Of a stretch of DNA of 64,000 nucleotides, positions 45,764 through 58,627 are shown one piece after another. Within the stretch, counting starts at the first letter, position 1. Each line of letters starts with the position of its first letter. The position numbers and the translations under genes are program-made. The DNA lies in the NCBI GenBank assembly GCA_964247055.1, contig OZ176055.1:310001-374000 (forward strand), written 5' to 3'. The notes under the pieces were generated by a model. It was given only the letters and a program-made list of their open reading frames with translations, did no database searches and was not told the origin of the DNA. The DNA comes from Paragordius varius. Its lineage: Eukaryota > Nematomorpha.

Positions 45764-48265
45764 CGTTTTATGTAAGAGGGACGACGCCACTAAAACCATA
45801 TTTTTTTGTTCACTATAAATCAATCATAAAATTTATATAAGACAGACAGACACATGGGGGAAGATTATTTATAAAATATACATATATCAATAGCTGTTTT
45901 CGCTTTTAATGATTAAATCTTTTGATAAAAGGACCACAAATGTTTACATTTAATTGATTATATGTACTTCAAGAATCAAAGATGTTATTAAATTTAAAAA
46001 CAAGTTCAATTAAATTATCTTAAAAACTCTTTAACTTATTAGCACGTGTCACTTCAAACTACTTTAGATAAAAAAACATCTAGTTAGTTATATTGAAAAA
46101 ACCAGTTGTTTTAATGTTTTAAGACATTAAACTTCTTGTTAGGACAAAAACATGGAATGAAAGATGCTTAAATATGATTTTTATTTCTTTTTTATTAACT
46201 TTTACCGTACTCTAAATTGTATAAATAAAAAAACCATAAATGATTGATTTCTAAAAACTTTACTGAATTTATACAGTGGCGTATGGAGTAAAAGATTGTT
46301 AGTGCAAAATAGAAAAAAAAATGTTTTTTTTAAAAAAAACAATCCTAGTTGTAAATACACATATGTATAATGTCCCCTTATTTTTTTAAAAAAAACATTT
46401 TTTTTTCTATTTTGCACTAACAATCTTTTACTCCATACGCCACTGTAAGAGAGAACCTCAAAATCCATAAATTTCTTATTCATATAATAAATTAATTTTA
46501 ATGACATAGTTATTTATTAAAGGATGATATTAGATAGGTTATGGAATAGGTTATTGACAGCATAATTTTTTTCTTTAATAACTAAGTTTAAATGCTAAAA
46601 AATTTATGTATTGGATTTTATAAAGCTAATCAAATGAATGCCAATATAGTATATTTATTGTTCATATATGTAAAAAAATGGAATTTTTTAATTATGGCGT
46701 CCTGGCATTCACATGAAGCTTATATATTTATTAGCGAAATAATCGGAATGAAAGGGATCGATTTTCAAAATAAATTTGGCTTTAAATTCAAAAAGGTTTT
46801 AAAATGTTTTAGAATGATCAATATAAATATTTTTTTGAAATGGCAAACGGTTTAACAAGTATATTATTTATGAGTCAAAAGAATTTAAGACTGCCGTGTT
46901 AAGCAGACTTTTAATATTTTATTTGAATGGGTTTTTCATAATTAATTTCGCACAACTTAAATACATTTTGATCAATAGAATTAACCACTTAAAATATCCA
47001 AATAATAACTATCGATATGATCTACATCTTATTATTTAATTGATGGTGCTTTTGTTGATATATAATTAATAAATATGTTATTTGGCATTTATGGTATTTT
47101 ATACAATATTTATCATATAAAAACTTTTATATTTACCCACTATTGAAATTTATAACTAACTATACGCCCTGTCACGCATAGTTGACACGATCATTAGTTA
47201 ATGGTAAATTTTTTTCTGCAACAAAGACAGCAAAAAACTGTTTGTTAGTTAGACACGATTTCTTTTTTTTTCGTGGCGTATTATATGGTAAGGTCTTGCC
47301 CAACGGTCCACAAAACAAAGTATAATTAACTAAAATTTTTTCCACTATACGGGAAATAGCTTAAACCATGATATGTTCCTTATAGTCTCAGAGTTTTTTC
47401 TGGAAAAGATGTTTACCACGTTGTTTTTATATGGTCACCCATTTATAAAAGGGTTAAAGGCCTATCCAACGGCTTATTGAAAAAGGATCAAATAATTTTT
47501 TTGCATTTTGAATTGAATAAAACCAGGATTAAATCCATATGGTCTTATAAAAATTGGTCTCAGTGTTTTCTTAATCTTATATGGTTGCGCAATTTATAGA
47601 AAGTTGGAGGTCTACCTGCTTAACTATTGCATATACACTAAAAAAAGTCCAAAAATATTGTCATATCCATACGATCTTGTATATTTTTCGAAAATATGCT
47701 TCATAGCCATGTTATTTTTGACAAAAGCCTACCCAACGGTCACTATAAAAAGGATATGGATTCCAAAAATAATTACAATAACTGTAGTCTACAAAGTATT
47801 CATATCAAGGGTGTTTTACTGGGGGACGAGATATAGGAATTAATTAAAGAAATGTTTAGTCTATCGGGTATTGAATTTGAATTAAACTACATGTTTTTTG
47901 GAACAAAGACACGATTTTTGAGGACTTGTTTTTTAAAAAGCCGTATTCACACGGAGTGGGGTTAACTGACGGGTTAATTTGAAATATGGCCATATATTGG
48001 CATATTAATATATGAATTAAAATCTTTTGAATTCTAATGGGTATGCACGTTTTGTGAAAAAATGTCTCAAATACATGAATTTTGGGGCTTCTGTTTTTTT
48101 AAAAAAACAATTTCTGTTTTTTGGCTAAATAAGATTTGTTTCGTAAAGAGTCGATAAGACTTATCCAAAAAGAAATTTTTATGCAATAAACTGAGAATAG
48201 GTTTACAAACGGATTAAAAGATTACATAAAAATATTCTTTGCCACCGCCGTGATTTTTATAGATA
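45764..48265. other. Intergenic repeats, no gene recognised
   Basis: Contains one hairpin MITE (46274-46445) and, from about 47210, worn family R sequence (cccaacggtc, ggtctta, accccgt-type motifs). An open frame at about 46592-46855 on the plus strand matches nothing and has AT-driven composition. Confidence 0.55.
46274..46445. mobile_element. MITE family D, hairpin type
   Basis: Flanked by TA. The arms cagtggcgtatggagtaaaa and ttttactccatacgccactg are perfectly inverted and continue through gattgttagtgcaaaataga. It is sister to the copy in PRPF3 intron 6. A chance minus-strand frame crosses it. Confidence 0.85.
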
Positions 48266-50250
48266 CAGTGGCGTACCAAGCATTTGCGGCGCCGGGGGCA
48301 TAAAACATTTATGGCGCCCCCCCTCCCTTTTTTTAAAAAAGCCAAAAAAAATCAGTAAAAATAATACAAACGTTGTAACCTAAGGACCTTAGATAAGACA
48401 GCACAGTCATATAAATTTTATAAATCTATTAAATATATATATTTATATGATACTAAATTTATTCAATGGTACTAATTAGGTGAATAATAGAGTATATATT
48501 ATAGGGATTTATTGCTGAAAAATCTCATTTGAAAGTTCTTATTATTTTTGCATAATTAAATTTTAATTTTAAAATCATTTAGGCGCCCCTAAATAACGGC
48601 GCCCCGGGCATGATGCACCCCCTTGCCCCCACCTCGGTACGCCCCTGTATAGATACGGGTAAAAATATATTATGGCGATTATTTAACATAGATATAATCC
48701 TAACCATGGACTATAAGCTCGCTTGGTTAAAATCTTAGCCTTTATAATTTATTACTCAGGGTAAAGCTTTACACAAAGATTATTTGTTAAAAAAAATTAT
48801 TGAATAATTACCGGAAATTTTCGAAATAATTCGAAAATCGCCCCAAAGCCAAGTAATATTTTATATAGTGTCGTTTATAGAAAGTCCAGGATCCTAGCCC
48901 TTAGTTTTTGTTTTTATGCACGGAACAGTGTTTAAGGGTATCAAAGTATAATGTTTATATATAAATATTATAAAAATATCAGGATCATCCTGGTGCTTTG
49001 GTCTTGGGCCTTAAATTTAAGAAATTTGCATGTTCTAATTGGTCGAATCTCGAAAAATCGAATTAGTGCATAAAATACAAGATGTTTGGGAAAGATGCTT
49101 CGTTCATTGGAAAGTAATTATTGAAATATTGATGGCTCTAAAAGTCTAAAAATTTAAAAACTCAACATGGGATTTCTCTTCAAATAAAGCTAAAGAACGG
49201 GAATCGCGCGGTAACAATTTTCGTTATATGCTGGATTATGACATCAAATATTTTTTGAAAAAATGCATAATTTTTAAAATTAAATTTTAAGCACAATTTT
49301 GAATTAAACGATACTTTGAAGTATGAGACACGTAAGAGATTATATAAATACTCTTTTTATTGATGATGCTAAAAAATCTTACCACTTCCTTGTCTATTTT
49401 GCGTTTTTTTAAGAAGACCTAATTATGAAAGTTTCGGGAACACAAATCCGAATTAATAAATAAAAAGTCTAGTTAAACTTTTTTGATACAATTCAATAAC
49501 ATTTTTTTGGAAGGCAGCATATATCAAAAAATTTAGCATATTGTGCGCTATTCATATGGAGCAATTAGTACCAAAATCTCAACGTTTTTCTTAAATCATT
49601 GGTAAGGCCGAAAATCAAAAGCATCATTAATCTAATTATATCATCAGGATATTTTTTATGTGCAATTGGGAGGAATAGCTAAAAAACATTTGATTTTATG
49701 TAGTTACTTAACTTGGACAAAGAATTATTTTAAGTCGAAGGTTGAGACCTACTCTTAGGTTCATATTAAAAGCACTTATTTGCCTTTATATGGGAATACA
49801 CAAAACCATCCTTGTTTCATCTCTGATTAAGGCATTCAAAATCAAAATATGCAATTACACCTAAAACGTGATTTTAAAATACTTTTCAAAACAATTATAT
49901 TATTTATACAATTTAATATGCCAATTATCGAGCTAATGGTGGCCGCTGTTTGCCTGTTAATAAATATCAGTTGCAGATTTTTTTTGATTCTAAATGCCAA
50001 AAAATAATGTCGATATGGTTCACAAATTCTTATGTTATTATCACAGGGTATAATTAATCAATGGGGATTGTAAGCTTTAGTTAAATTTAAAATCATATTT
50101 ATACCGAATTGTGTGAAAAAACTACCATCCAAATTAGGCATTTATTTCTCTAGTATGAATTGAGCCGAGATCCCCTGTATTTTGTTCATACTTACCCCTT
50201 AAGGAGTTAAATCTAGAAAATCGTGTAGAAGCATATATATAAATGTATAA
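47210..50250 (+). repeat. Worn family R sequence
   Basis: Recurring fragments such as aaaggcctatccaacggct, gcctttatatgggaatac and ttgaattctaatgggta resemble family R units and its terminal module (tcaaatacatgaattttggggc). The match is partial and the boundaries are uncertain. The hAT element at 48266-48647 is inserted in it. Confidence 0.45.
48266..48647. mobile_element. hAT non-autonomous element, family C, with intact 8-bp duplication
   Basis: 382 bp, flanked on both sides by tatagata (48258-48265 and 48648-48655). The termini cagtggcgtacc and ggtacgcccctg are inverted. Subterminal GC-rich blocks (gcggcgccgggggcat and gcgccccgggcatgatgc) are also inverted. No coding capacity. The intact duplication and ends indicate a fairly recent insertion. 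Confidence 0.9.
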
Positions 50251-50257
50251 AATTTAA

Positions 50258-50531
50258 AGTAAAAATAGAAATGCGGACAAAAAGTAAAAAAGTCAATTTT
50301 TTTGTCTAAAAGACAACCATACTTTTAAAAGCTTGATTTTTTAAAAAAATCATTGTTTTAAACTCCAAAGTACAAAATAAAATTTAAATTGTTTAAACAA
50401 TCAATCATGTATTTAACGATTGTATTTAAATAACTTTTATAGGATAAATTGAGGTTTAAAAAAGAATGGCTGTCTTTTGAAATTTTTTTATATATTTTTG
50501 CGTTTTGTCCATATAATTTCAATTTTTACTC
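50258..50531. mobile_element. MITE family A
   Basis: Left end aagtaaaaatagaaatgcgg, right end tataatttcaatttttactc. The interior is typical of the family (gacaaccatacttttaaaag). Confidence 0.7.
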
Positions 50532-50711
50532 TAAGTTTCACCCTAAAGGTGACAAAAAATATTTTAACACATTGCCATTCCCAAAAAAAGTTTTGTTAGT
50601 CAAAAAAGCGAAAGGAAATGGTTAATTTTCCAATTTTTTTTACCATGTACCATTAATCATTATATTTAGGCCAAAAAATAGGTTTGAATATAATTTTCTT
50701 ATTATTGGTTA

Positions 50712-51012
50712 GAACAGGAGTTTTCAACACGCTGCCCTCGGATCTATTATGTGCGGCCCGAGGAAATATTGTGATTTTAAAAAAATATGCTCGCATCTTA
50801 GTGAAATTCGTATTTCTTGAACCAATTTTTTAAATAAGTCTATATATGTGGCAACGAAAATTGAAAAAAATTTCTTTTATTGTGTTTGCATTTTACAGTT
50901 TTAAAAGTTTTGAAATCTAATAAAACATTTATTAATGGCCATTTTTTTCGATTGCGACCCGTCGGTTTTTTGGGTCAAAATTCGACACGCTAAGCCATTT
51001 GTGTTAGAGCGC
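50712..51012. mobile_element. Possible hAT-type MITE
   Basis: The left end caggagttttcaacacgctg resembles hAT termini. The right end carries tcgacacgctaagccatttg and gagcgccctc. A related right end is seen at 56420-56475. Target duplication not identified. Confidence 0.35.
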
Positions 51013-51550
51013 CCTCTAATTAAATAACTTTACATTTTTTAAAAATCCGAATATTAATACCAAAATCCTTTTCTGTTCTGTAAAATTTTTTGGTTTAACA
51101 TATATATATATAGATCGTTTCCCTATTACTATAATAATTTTGGTTTGTGTGAAAATTAAATAAAATATATATAAAATGCATTATCCTTTACAAATATCAT
51201 ACAAATGTTTCCATTTATACAAACAACTATTTCATTATTTTTAATGATTTATCCACAAAATTAGCCCTACAGATCCGCGCCTATACTACACTGCCTGTAT
51301 TTATCCGTAAACTCTCCCTTTAAAAATACTAAAAGCCTACATCAACCACATATAAAAACTTTATTTTGTAAAAAAAATAATCATTTATAATTTATTGAAT
51401 TGAAGCAAAATAAATTAAATAAACACTATTTATATATTTAGTGTTTAAATATCACTCATGTATTTACTATTTGTAGAGCAATGTGTAAATAAGTATATGG
51501 ATAATATTTATATATCAACCCTAAAACAGAGCGTTTTGTTGAAAAATATA

Positions 51551-51840
51551 CAGTAAAAATTGACAAATTATACGAACAAAACGTAAAAATATAAAGACAA
51601 ATATTTTTTCTAAAAGACAACCCATACTTTTTAAAATTTGTTTTTTTTAATATAACTCATTATTTTAAACTGCAAAGTATAAAAATGATATTTATATTGG
51701 TAAAACAATCAATTATGTTTTTTACGATTGTACTTTTAAAATTTGAATAAGAAAAATTAAGGTTTAAAAAAGTATGGTGGTTTAAAAAAATTTTGTCTAT
51801 ATATTTTTACGTTTTGTCCATATAATTTCAATTTTTACTG
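51551..51840. mobile_element. MITE family A, well preserved
   Basis: Flanked by TA on both sides. The ends cagtaaaaattgacaaatta and aatttcaatttttactg are present. It lies 24 bp beyond the stop codon of the Lifeguard gene, so it is probably in its 3' UTR. Confidence 0.85.
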
Positions 51841-51863
51841 TAAAAAACATATAAAAAGAAATT

Positions 51864-54563
51864 CTAGTTATTGGAATGGTTAATGAGTTGTAAAATGTAT
51901 AAAAATAAATTTATAATATCGAGGTATAGGGTCAAAGCTCCAAAAATATATTCTTCGGGGCTAATGCTATATTTTTTGCCTCCCATCAACATTTGCGTGT
52001 CAAATACAATGTACTATATTAATAAAATAAAAAATTAAAGATAAAAACGTAAAAAATACAGGAAAAATATGGTTTTTCTTTATAAAGAAACCCATATTTT
52101 AAAAACCTTAATTTGATAAGTTTACTCGTTTTGTGTTGTAAAAAAATGTAAATTATAAACACACTCAATTACATTGAAATGCAAAAAGATGGAAAGAATA
52201 TTTTTTTTAAAAGATAATCATTTTTTTTTAATTTTCTAAAACATAACTCCTGGATAGGAATTGATAAGACACACTCACAATTAGATATTTTAAAACTGTA
52301 ATTATATAGTTTATTAGGTTGTAGGAAAATCTAGATCAAAAAGTATGGTTCCCTTTTTTAAAAAAAATTTTGGTTCTGTATGCAATTTCAATTTAAAAAA
52401 CATAACTAAAATTAAAGGAAAAATATTTTTTTAAAGAGACAACCATAACTCTAACCTCTTATTTTCTATATTTTAAAATCTACAACACGCACATTAATGA
52501 GAGAGATTGATATAAATCATCAAAGTTGAATAAAAATGATTGCCTTTGTAAAAAAAATTATTAACTTTTTATTTTATACGTTTCGGTTTTAATAACAATT
52601 TTTTACATATGTAAATGTATCAAATATTGTTGAATTTGGTTACAAATAATAAGTTAGTGGTTTAAGGTATTATATATTCTCCATACTAAACTCAAAGTAA
52701 AAATTACAGTAAAAATTGACAAATTAGGCGGACAGAATGCAAAAATATAAAGACAATCCATACCTTTTTGAATTTGAATTATTCTTACATAAATTATATG
52801 ACTATATTCGTAAATTGTTTTATTGAATATGTTACCAATATACATCTCTATTTTATATTATACAATTTTAAACAATGATTAAAATAAAAAAAAAATCGAG
52901 AATTAATAAGTATGATTGGTCGTCTTATGAAAAAAATATTTGTCCTTATATTTTTATGTTTAGTCCGTATAAATTTTACTGTATATATATATATATATTA
53001 AAATATTTTTGGATAAAACATACCGCAGAAAAAATCAAAGCTCCCAAACTTGAGTACACAATGCTAAGAATCTAAAAATTAATGATTATATATGGTTAGA
53101 AAAATAAAAAAGGAAAAAATGAACATTTTTCACATAAAATTTTATTTTAATTTAAAAAAATTCATTTAAAAAATTATAGATCTACCTATTTTTAAATATA
53201 CATTTTTATAATTATTTTACGGTTAAAAATTTGCAGAATTAACATGTGATTAATATGTTTCTTTAAGGCCAATTTTATGGCGTAATATATTAATTGTTAC
53301 TATTAAAAGAATATAAGATATTAAAAAAGATTAAAATCCGTTTTAAACATTATATTTGCATAAATATTAACCTATTTACATTAGCTAATTATTCTTTATT
53401 AATCTTTAATGTAAAATTGTCATTTATATCAATAATAATAATTGATTAAAAAACAGACTTTAAAAAAACCCTCTTTTAAAAGGGAAGGGGGGGTTAAAAC
53501 TTACCCTATTACGTATGAATATGCACAAAATGCCAAAAATCATAAGGATTATAAGTGCGACAAACATAAACATGTGACATCCGGTAAGATCCCACTAAAA
53601 ATAAATGCAAAAAGTACATTCAAAACTCAAATTATACAAAAATATAAAGACAAATATTTTTTGTATTCAAAAGACAACACCAAACTTTTTTAAATTCCCT
53701 TAATTTATCCTATAAAAATAGTTAAATTACTATCGTAAAATGCAAAATAAATTGTGTTACCAATATACATTTCTATATAATACTTTGTAATTCAAAACAA
53801 TGAGATATAAAAAAAATTAAGATAAGTATGGTTGTCTTTTAGAAAAGAATATTTGTCTATACTTTAACAATTTGTCCGTATAATTCCAATTTTTACTGTG
53901 AACTTTATCAATAAATAATTTTTAAAATATAAAAATATTAAGTGTGTTTTAGTATTTAAAATATTTTTAATATATGATTATTAGTAATCAAACCTTACAT
54001 TTTTATATTAAATAAAAAAATTTCGTTTTAGTATGCTTTATAAAATTAAATTTTGGTGGCCTTTACACTAAAATTGTATATTTTTTTATAAAAAAAACAA
54101 TAATGCAAAAGTTTGTGGTATTTAGATTATAGAAATCATTTTGCAAAAAAAAGATGGAAATTTTGCTTAATTATTTTTTTGAATAATGCGTTTAAAAGGT
54201 CATATTATACTTAATAATCTAAGAAAAATATTACAAAAAGTTTAAATTTTTTCAAAAAAGCCGTACAAATACATTTTAATATTATAAAAACTACACTAGG
54301 TAAAAAGTAATAAAATGTTAAATTTAAAAAAGCCTACTTTGGTTTGGAAAGCAAAAGCAGTCAGCGCAAAAACTACAATCTATAAAAGATCAGTTTTAAA
54401 ATGAAAAAAACTGTTGTGATTCCAATCGCAAGCAAAACTTCGTCTTTTTTGTAAAACCTAAATAAAAAAAGTTAACAATGAATATGAAATGATACCAAGA
54501 CAAAAAGTACTATTAAAAGACAAAAATTGAAAAAAGACCAAGCTATAACTATAGTCCTGAAAT

Positions 54564-54596
<33 letters not shown>

Positions 54597-55133
54597 TTTA
54601 CATTATAATTTATAATTTTTAAATCCGAAAAAATTAGGTAAAAAAACCAAGGATTAATAATACAGATTTTTTGAAAAAAATATTTGTCTTTTAGTTTTAA
54701 ATTTCATATGTATTTCATTTTCCCTGTAAATAAAAATGAATTATACGAAGAAATCGATCCAAGAAGCCATCCTTCAACCAGTGTAAAAATACTTAACATA
54801 ATTATATTTAAGGGCCATTTTCTGCGAACACCTTCGCAACACACCAGGACCAAAAGTATAACAATTGACGCAACTCTAAAATTTAGTTATAATGTGATTG
54901 ATTCATACATTGCAGCAATGTATATACCAGGATTTTCACGCGTAACCTTTTGTAAATGAGGAACGTAAAGGAACATAGATATTAGTATACAGGTTACAGC
55001 CAACTGGATAAGCAAAATTCCGTAAACCTTGCGTATAAAGCCTAAAGTTAATTTAATAAAATAATTAAAAACCTCTCCGTATAGTTTTGTCGCTAAAAAG
55101 CATATTGGGTTCATCATCGGGTATATTATACAT
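51864..55133 (-). CDS. Lifeguard / TMBIM family membrane protein
   Basis: Eight exons on the minus strand: 55133-55073, 55041-54909, 54875-54747, 54457-54412, 54379-54338, 53594-53505, 53071-53024 and 52013-51864. They total 699 nt and give 232 residues. The family (BAX inhibitor-1 superfamily) are multi-pass ER/Golgi proteins that affect calcium leak and cell death. Landmarks in order are DKTIRRGFIRKVYGILLIQL (residues 15-34), ENPGIYIA, LVLVCCEGVRRKWPLNI, FTLVEGWLLGSISSFY, LLAIGITT, FALTAFAFQTKWDLTG, VYSSLGALIFSA, then the signature YIVFDTQMLMGGKKYSISPE and EEYIFGALTLYLDIINLFLY. About seven membrane segments are expected and visible. Introns are 31, 33, 289, 32, 743, 433 and 1010 bp; phases agree throughout. 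The N-terminus before the conserved core is short (about 14 residues). MITEs lie in introns 5 and 7. Which Lifeguard paralogue it is remains unclear. Confidence 0.93.
52020..52400. repeat. Strongly worn MITE family A-like sequence
   Basis: In Lifeguard intron 7, gataaaaacgtaaaaaatac and aaccttaatttgat on the left and aaaaagtatggtt...tatgcaatttcaattt on the right recall family A, but large parts differ. Confidence 0.35.
52707..52981. mobile_element. MITE family A, Lifeguard intron 7
   Basis: Left end cagtaaaaattgacaaatta, right end ccgtataaattttactg. The right end is 42 bp from the splice donor of exon 7 (minus strand). Confidence 0.8.
53628..53898. mobile_element. MITE family A, Lifeguard intron 5
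   Basis: The left end is worn (tcaaattatacaaaaatataaagac). The right end gtataattccaatttttactg is intact. It begins about 34 bp from the acceptor of exon 6 (minus strand). Confidence 0.7.
54566..54593. repeat. (GT)n microsatellite in Lifeguard intron 3
   Basis: About 13 uninterrupted GT repeats between exons 3 and 4 of the Lifeguard gene. Confidence 0.95.
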
Positions 55134-58070
55134 TCTGCTGTAAATTTAGAGTGAAAAAGTGAGCAAATGTTTATTAGTTTATTACATCCAATTTTACAAA
55201 AATGTTTGGTTTTATGAAAATTTTTAAGGTTATTCTTTAAAATATAAATACACATTATTTATTTAATGGTTTAAAACATTTAGATATAAAGCTCCATTTA
55301 GTTTAAATATAATTGTTATGCAATATTAGAGTATGTGAATTTCTTCTTTATACACGACAGGTAACTTTTTCGCTAGTAATTTCCTTATAAATAGTTTGTT
55401 TTAACCAGTTAAATCTTTTATCATCAATTTAGTTTTGAGAGCGTTACCTAAAATTTACCTATTTTAAATTTATACATTGTGAGCAATAAGGTAGCATATT
55501 CTATTGCACCATGTATAACCCATACCTTGAACCGTATTATAATAGTATTATACTGTAACTCTGACAGCAAATTATATAGGTATTTTTATAGTTGATTAAA
55601 CACATAAAGTTTTTTGCATTTTTGTGGTGAGTTGTCCATATCAGAAAAAGGCGAAAAAAATTACCAAACTTTTCCGCTCTTGTAAAATAGGCTGATTCTC
55701 CTAAAATAAACGCAAGCCGATTAATACAAATTTTTAATTTGCAATGTTATGATATCAACTAAATACATTTTTTTAAAAAAATGCATACTTTCATCAAAAA
55801 TTTAATTTTTCGCAAAATTTTGTTGAAGTGCACTTCATTTATTTGACGCCTAATGGTAACGGTATAAAAGTGCTTTGACTATATATATCTGCAAATGTGT
55901 CAATCATCTAATAATTTTTTTATTATTATAGAGTACACGGCTTTTGGGACAAGACAAATATGTTTTGCGGCCCTATCAATTTTTTTGGCCATTACTACTA
56001 TCTTAAACCAAAATGCCAGTTAGTATTCGAGGAAAAAATGGGTAATGGAGGATCAAAGAGGAAAGGAAAAATCAAAGTTAAAGGGTAGTGAGTTGAATTT
56101 AACACTGCAATCGATATTGAAAATAAATTTTAAATGTCTTAAAAAATCTTTGGATCATGGATGATCTACCATTAATACTCAATCTACACGGCGTTGATTT
56201 ATTTGTTAAAAGTATATATTATTCAAATATCTGCACTGTCAAACAGTTTTTTAACGGCCTTTAGCCCTTTATATCTTTTGTTTGTACCACAGATCTATAT
56301 TCCTAATGAATTAAATATTATTATATTGTGTTTGTTTCTAACATTTTTTTGTTTCATATAAAAGATTTGTGACATCTATATTATATAGTATTGCTATTTT
56401 TAGTTCTACTTTTTTAGAGCGGCCAATCTGTCTTTTTGAGTCAAAATGAGGCCTGAAGCCGTTTGTGTAGGAGAACCCTGTTATAAAATGATAGATTTAC
56501 TTGGCATCATCAAATTGTATCGAAAAATTGTTTTAATAATATCTTAAAACGTTTTTATACCGTTTCCACCATGCTTAAAATAGTTTTATAAAGGCTTCAA
56601 TAAAATCATCAAACGACAGGCAAATAAATCTATATTATGATTAAAGTAAATAATTATCTTTGGAAAGTTTTAGAGTAACCTATGAGTAAGGTATTTATTT
56701 ATAGATTTTATAATTAGCTCTTTGTTATGATATGTTTTGGGCTTTTTGATTTCGGGACTATAGTTAATATAAATTATAACTTTTCTTTATCTACAAAAGA
56801 AGAGGATTTGATAATTAAATTTTATTTAAAGCATCATAGAATATCCCAAAATATCAGCAGGTAACTGAAAATGTTATGAAGATTTTTGAGGAAACTATCA
56901 ATTTTTTGGGAAATTGTTGTCCAAATTAACATTAAAAATAATCGCAAAAAAACTCGGCATTTTTGCATTCATTTTAAGGGAACTAGCCCAATGCAAAAAA
57001 ATGGGACTTTTGGGGGCCATATCTTTTAAAAATATTGTTTTGCTATTTATATGTCGATTATTTTTTGGTAATATTTTTTAGATGAAGTACTTTCACCAAA
57101 ATTTTTAACAAGATGTGCGCAAATTTTGCCATTTTCTGGTATGAATCAGTTAAAACAAAAGTTTAAATAACTTTCCTAATTACTCGTATGGGTCAAAACA
57201 AGCGCCATAATCCGAATACATTTTCCTATCAGAATATAAATATTTGATCAAGATATTTTTATGTGGGTATTGTGTAATATAAGGGTTGATCTCATATTAT
57301 TAATATTATAAATAGTATAACACAAAACTGGCCAAATTTTATCAGTTTAAACCCTCGCTTTAACATATTTGCAAAATTTAATGAATTATTAATTAGATGC
57401 AAAATTAATGATTGCAATTAAAGATCATTTTATATATATATATAATTTTAAGGTTCGAAAATCTGACAATTATATTTATTTAAAAACTCTGAATTTAAAA
57501 AAGCCCATTTCGTCACACCCGTATGGACAGCTAAAATACTTTTTGTTATCATCCTTTTTAAGACGGATATTGTGCCTTACATTTATTAAAACTTTACTCT
57601 ATTTCGTAATTTTGTAATTGTGTTTATTTTTCCCCCCAGTAGAAAAGCTTCATCATAATAAACGAAAAAAAACAAGTTTAACAAAAATAATGAATGTTGC
57701 TTGATTTTAAAAAATAGTTTTATTAAGATATTAAATATTATAGCGACAAATATCTAAAAGTTGATACAACCAGAAGTTCGATGCAAAAAAATATCCTGTT
57801 GTTACATTTACGGTTATAACTGGGACTTATTATAGAAAGGATGTTAAAAAAATTGCCAAACTCTTAAATAAACTTTATTTGTAAAAATTTGGTATAAGAC
57901 TTTTATTTTTATTAATCTTTCCTATATCTTGATAATTATAATTAAACATCCTTTAAAGACATTTTGATATAGCTAGCTACTTATGCCACAGCGCCTTACA
58001 ATTTTCCCCGCCGAATTCACAAGTTAACCCAAGAAAAAATGAACATCTAAGCAAGATATACTAATCTAAG
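55134..58070. other. AT-rich stretch, little recognised
   Basis: Motifs near 55851 (aatggtaacggtataaaagt) and 56550-56573 (tttttataccgtttccacca) are roughly inverted and may bound an element of about 720 bp. A hAT-like right end lies at 56420-56475. A minus-strand piece at about 57590-57490 can be read as KKYFSCPYGCDEMGFFK, and GC-richer bases near 57970-58010 could be an exon. Neither was assembled into a gene. Confidence 0.4.
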
Positions 58071-58491
58071 GCCTTTAAAGTTGTTTTGAAATCTTCATCG
58101 CACATAGATATGGTAGTTCCACTCAGAAAATTTGTATACACCTTAGGAGAACATTTAGCCAAAGTAGGAAGCGTATTTTGTGTTCTAATGAAAAAGAATT
58201 TATTAATTTAAAAATTTAGAATTCAGAAATTACATTTGTAGCGTATAAGAGAAAAAAATCTATAAGAAATATATGTATGGAACCAGAAGGTTATATTATG
58301 AGCTAGCGAGGAAATTAGTTTTCAATGTGGTATATATGTCTAAAATATCTTATGACCCAAAAGTTGAAATGTAAAAAAATCTACAGATATCATTATTATT
58401 CTGGTTCAATGATACAAAACCCTATATAATTCAACAAATTGGAGTAAAATATGGAACGCATTTGATGGATCATTTACTTGAGCGAATATAA
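58071..58491 (+). CDS. Possible Rad9/PCNA-like sliding-clamp C-terminus, partial
   Basis: Two exons, 58071-58163 and 58387-58491, join in phase 0 across a 223-bp GT...AG intron. They give AFKVVLKSSSHIDMVV, PLRKFVYTLGEHLAK and ISLLFWFNDTKPYIIQQI, then GVKYGTHLMDHLLERI and a stop. Order and spacing resemble the end of the Rad9 clamp domain (human LKEFRGLLSFAE ... LSIHFDAPGRPAIF ... FVLATL) and, more loosely, the PCNA C-terminus. Rad9 acts in the nuclear 9-1-1 DNA-damage clamp. Upstream exons were not found. Alternative splice paths using other tiny introns through 58160-58386 are also open, so the model is tentative. Confidence 0.3.
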
Positions 58492-58627
58492 GTCGACTCT
58501 ACGACTTCTTCATATACCTTTAAATATAGGGTTTTTATATTTCTTCATCAAAACACATAATTTAAAAAATGAAAATAATCTGTTATATTACAAAGTGTGC
58601 AACAAATTTACTCAAGATATCATACCT

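Noticed and set aside
46202-46507. 101-residue minus-strand frame
   Set aside because: It crosses the hairpin MITE at 46274-46445; an artefact of its palindrome.
53442-53693. 83-residue plus-strand frame
   Set aside because: It is antisense to Lifeguard exon 6 and runs into a MITE.
54887-55255. A single 122-residue minus-strand protein
   Set aside because: Only part of it is real. Homology and tiny introns show that it reads through Lifeguard exon 2 into introns and a wrong upstream frame.
58160-58386. Extra exons joined by 24- and 29-bp introns in the clamp-like gene
   Set aside because: Two mutually exclusive splice paths were both open, showing that tiny introns can be fitted by chance here; only the path with family-like spacing was kept, at low confidence.
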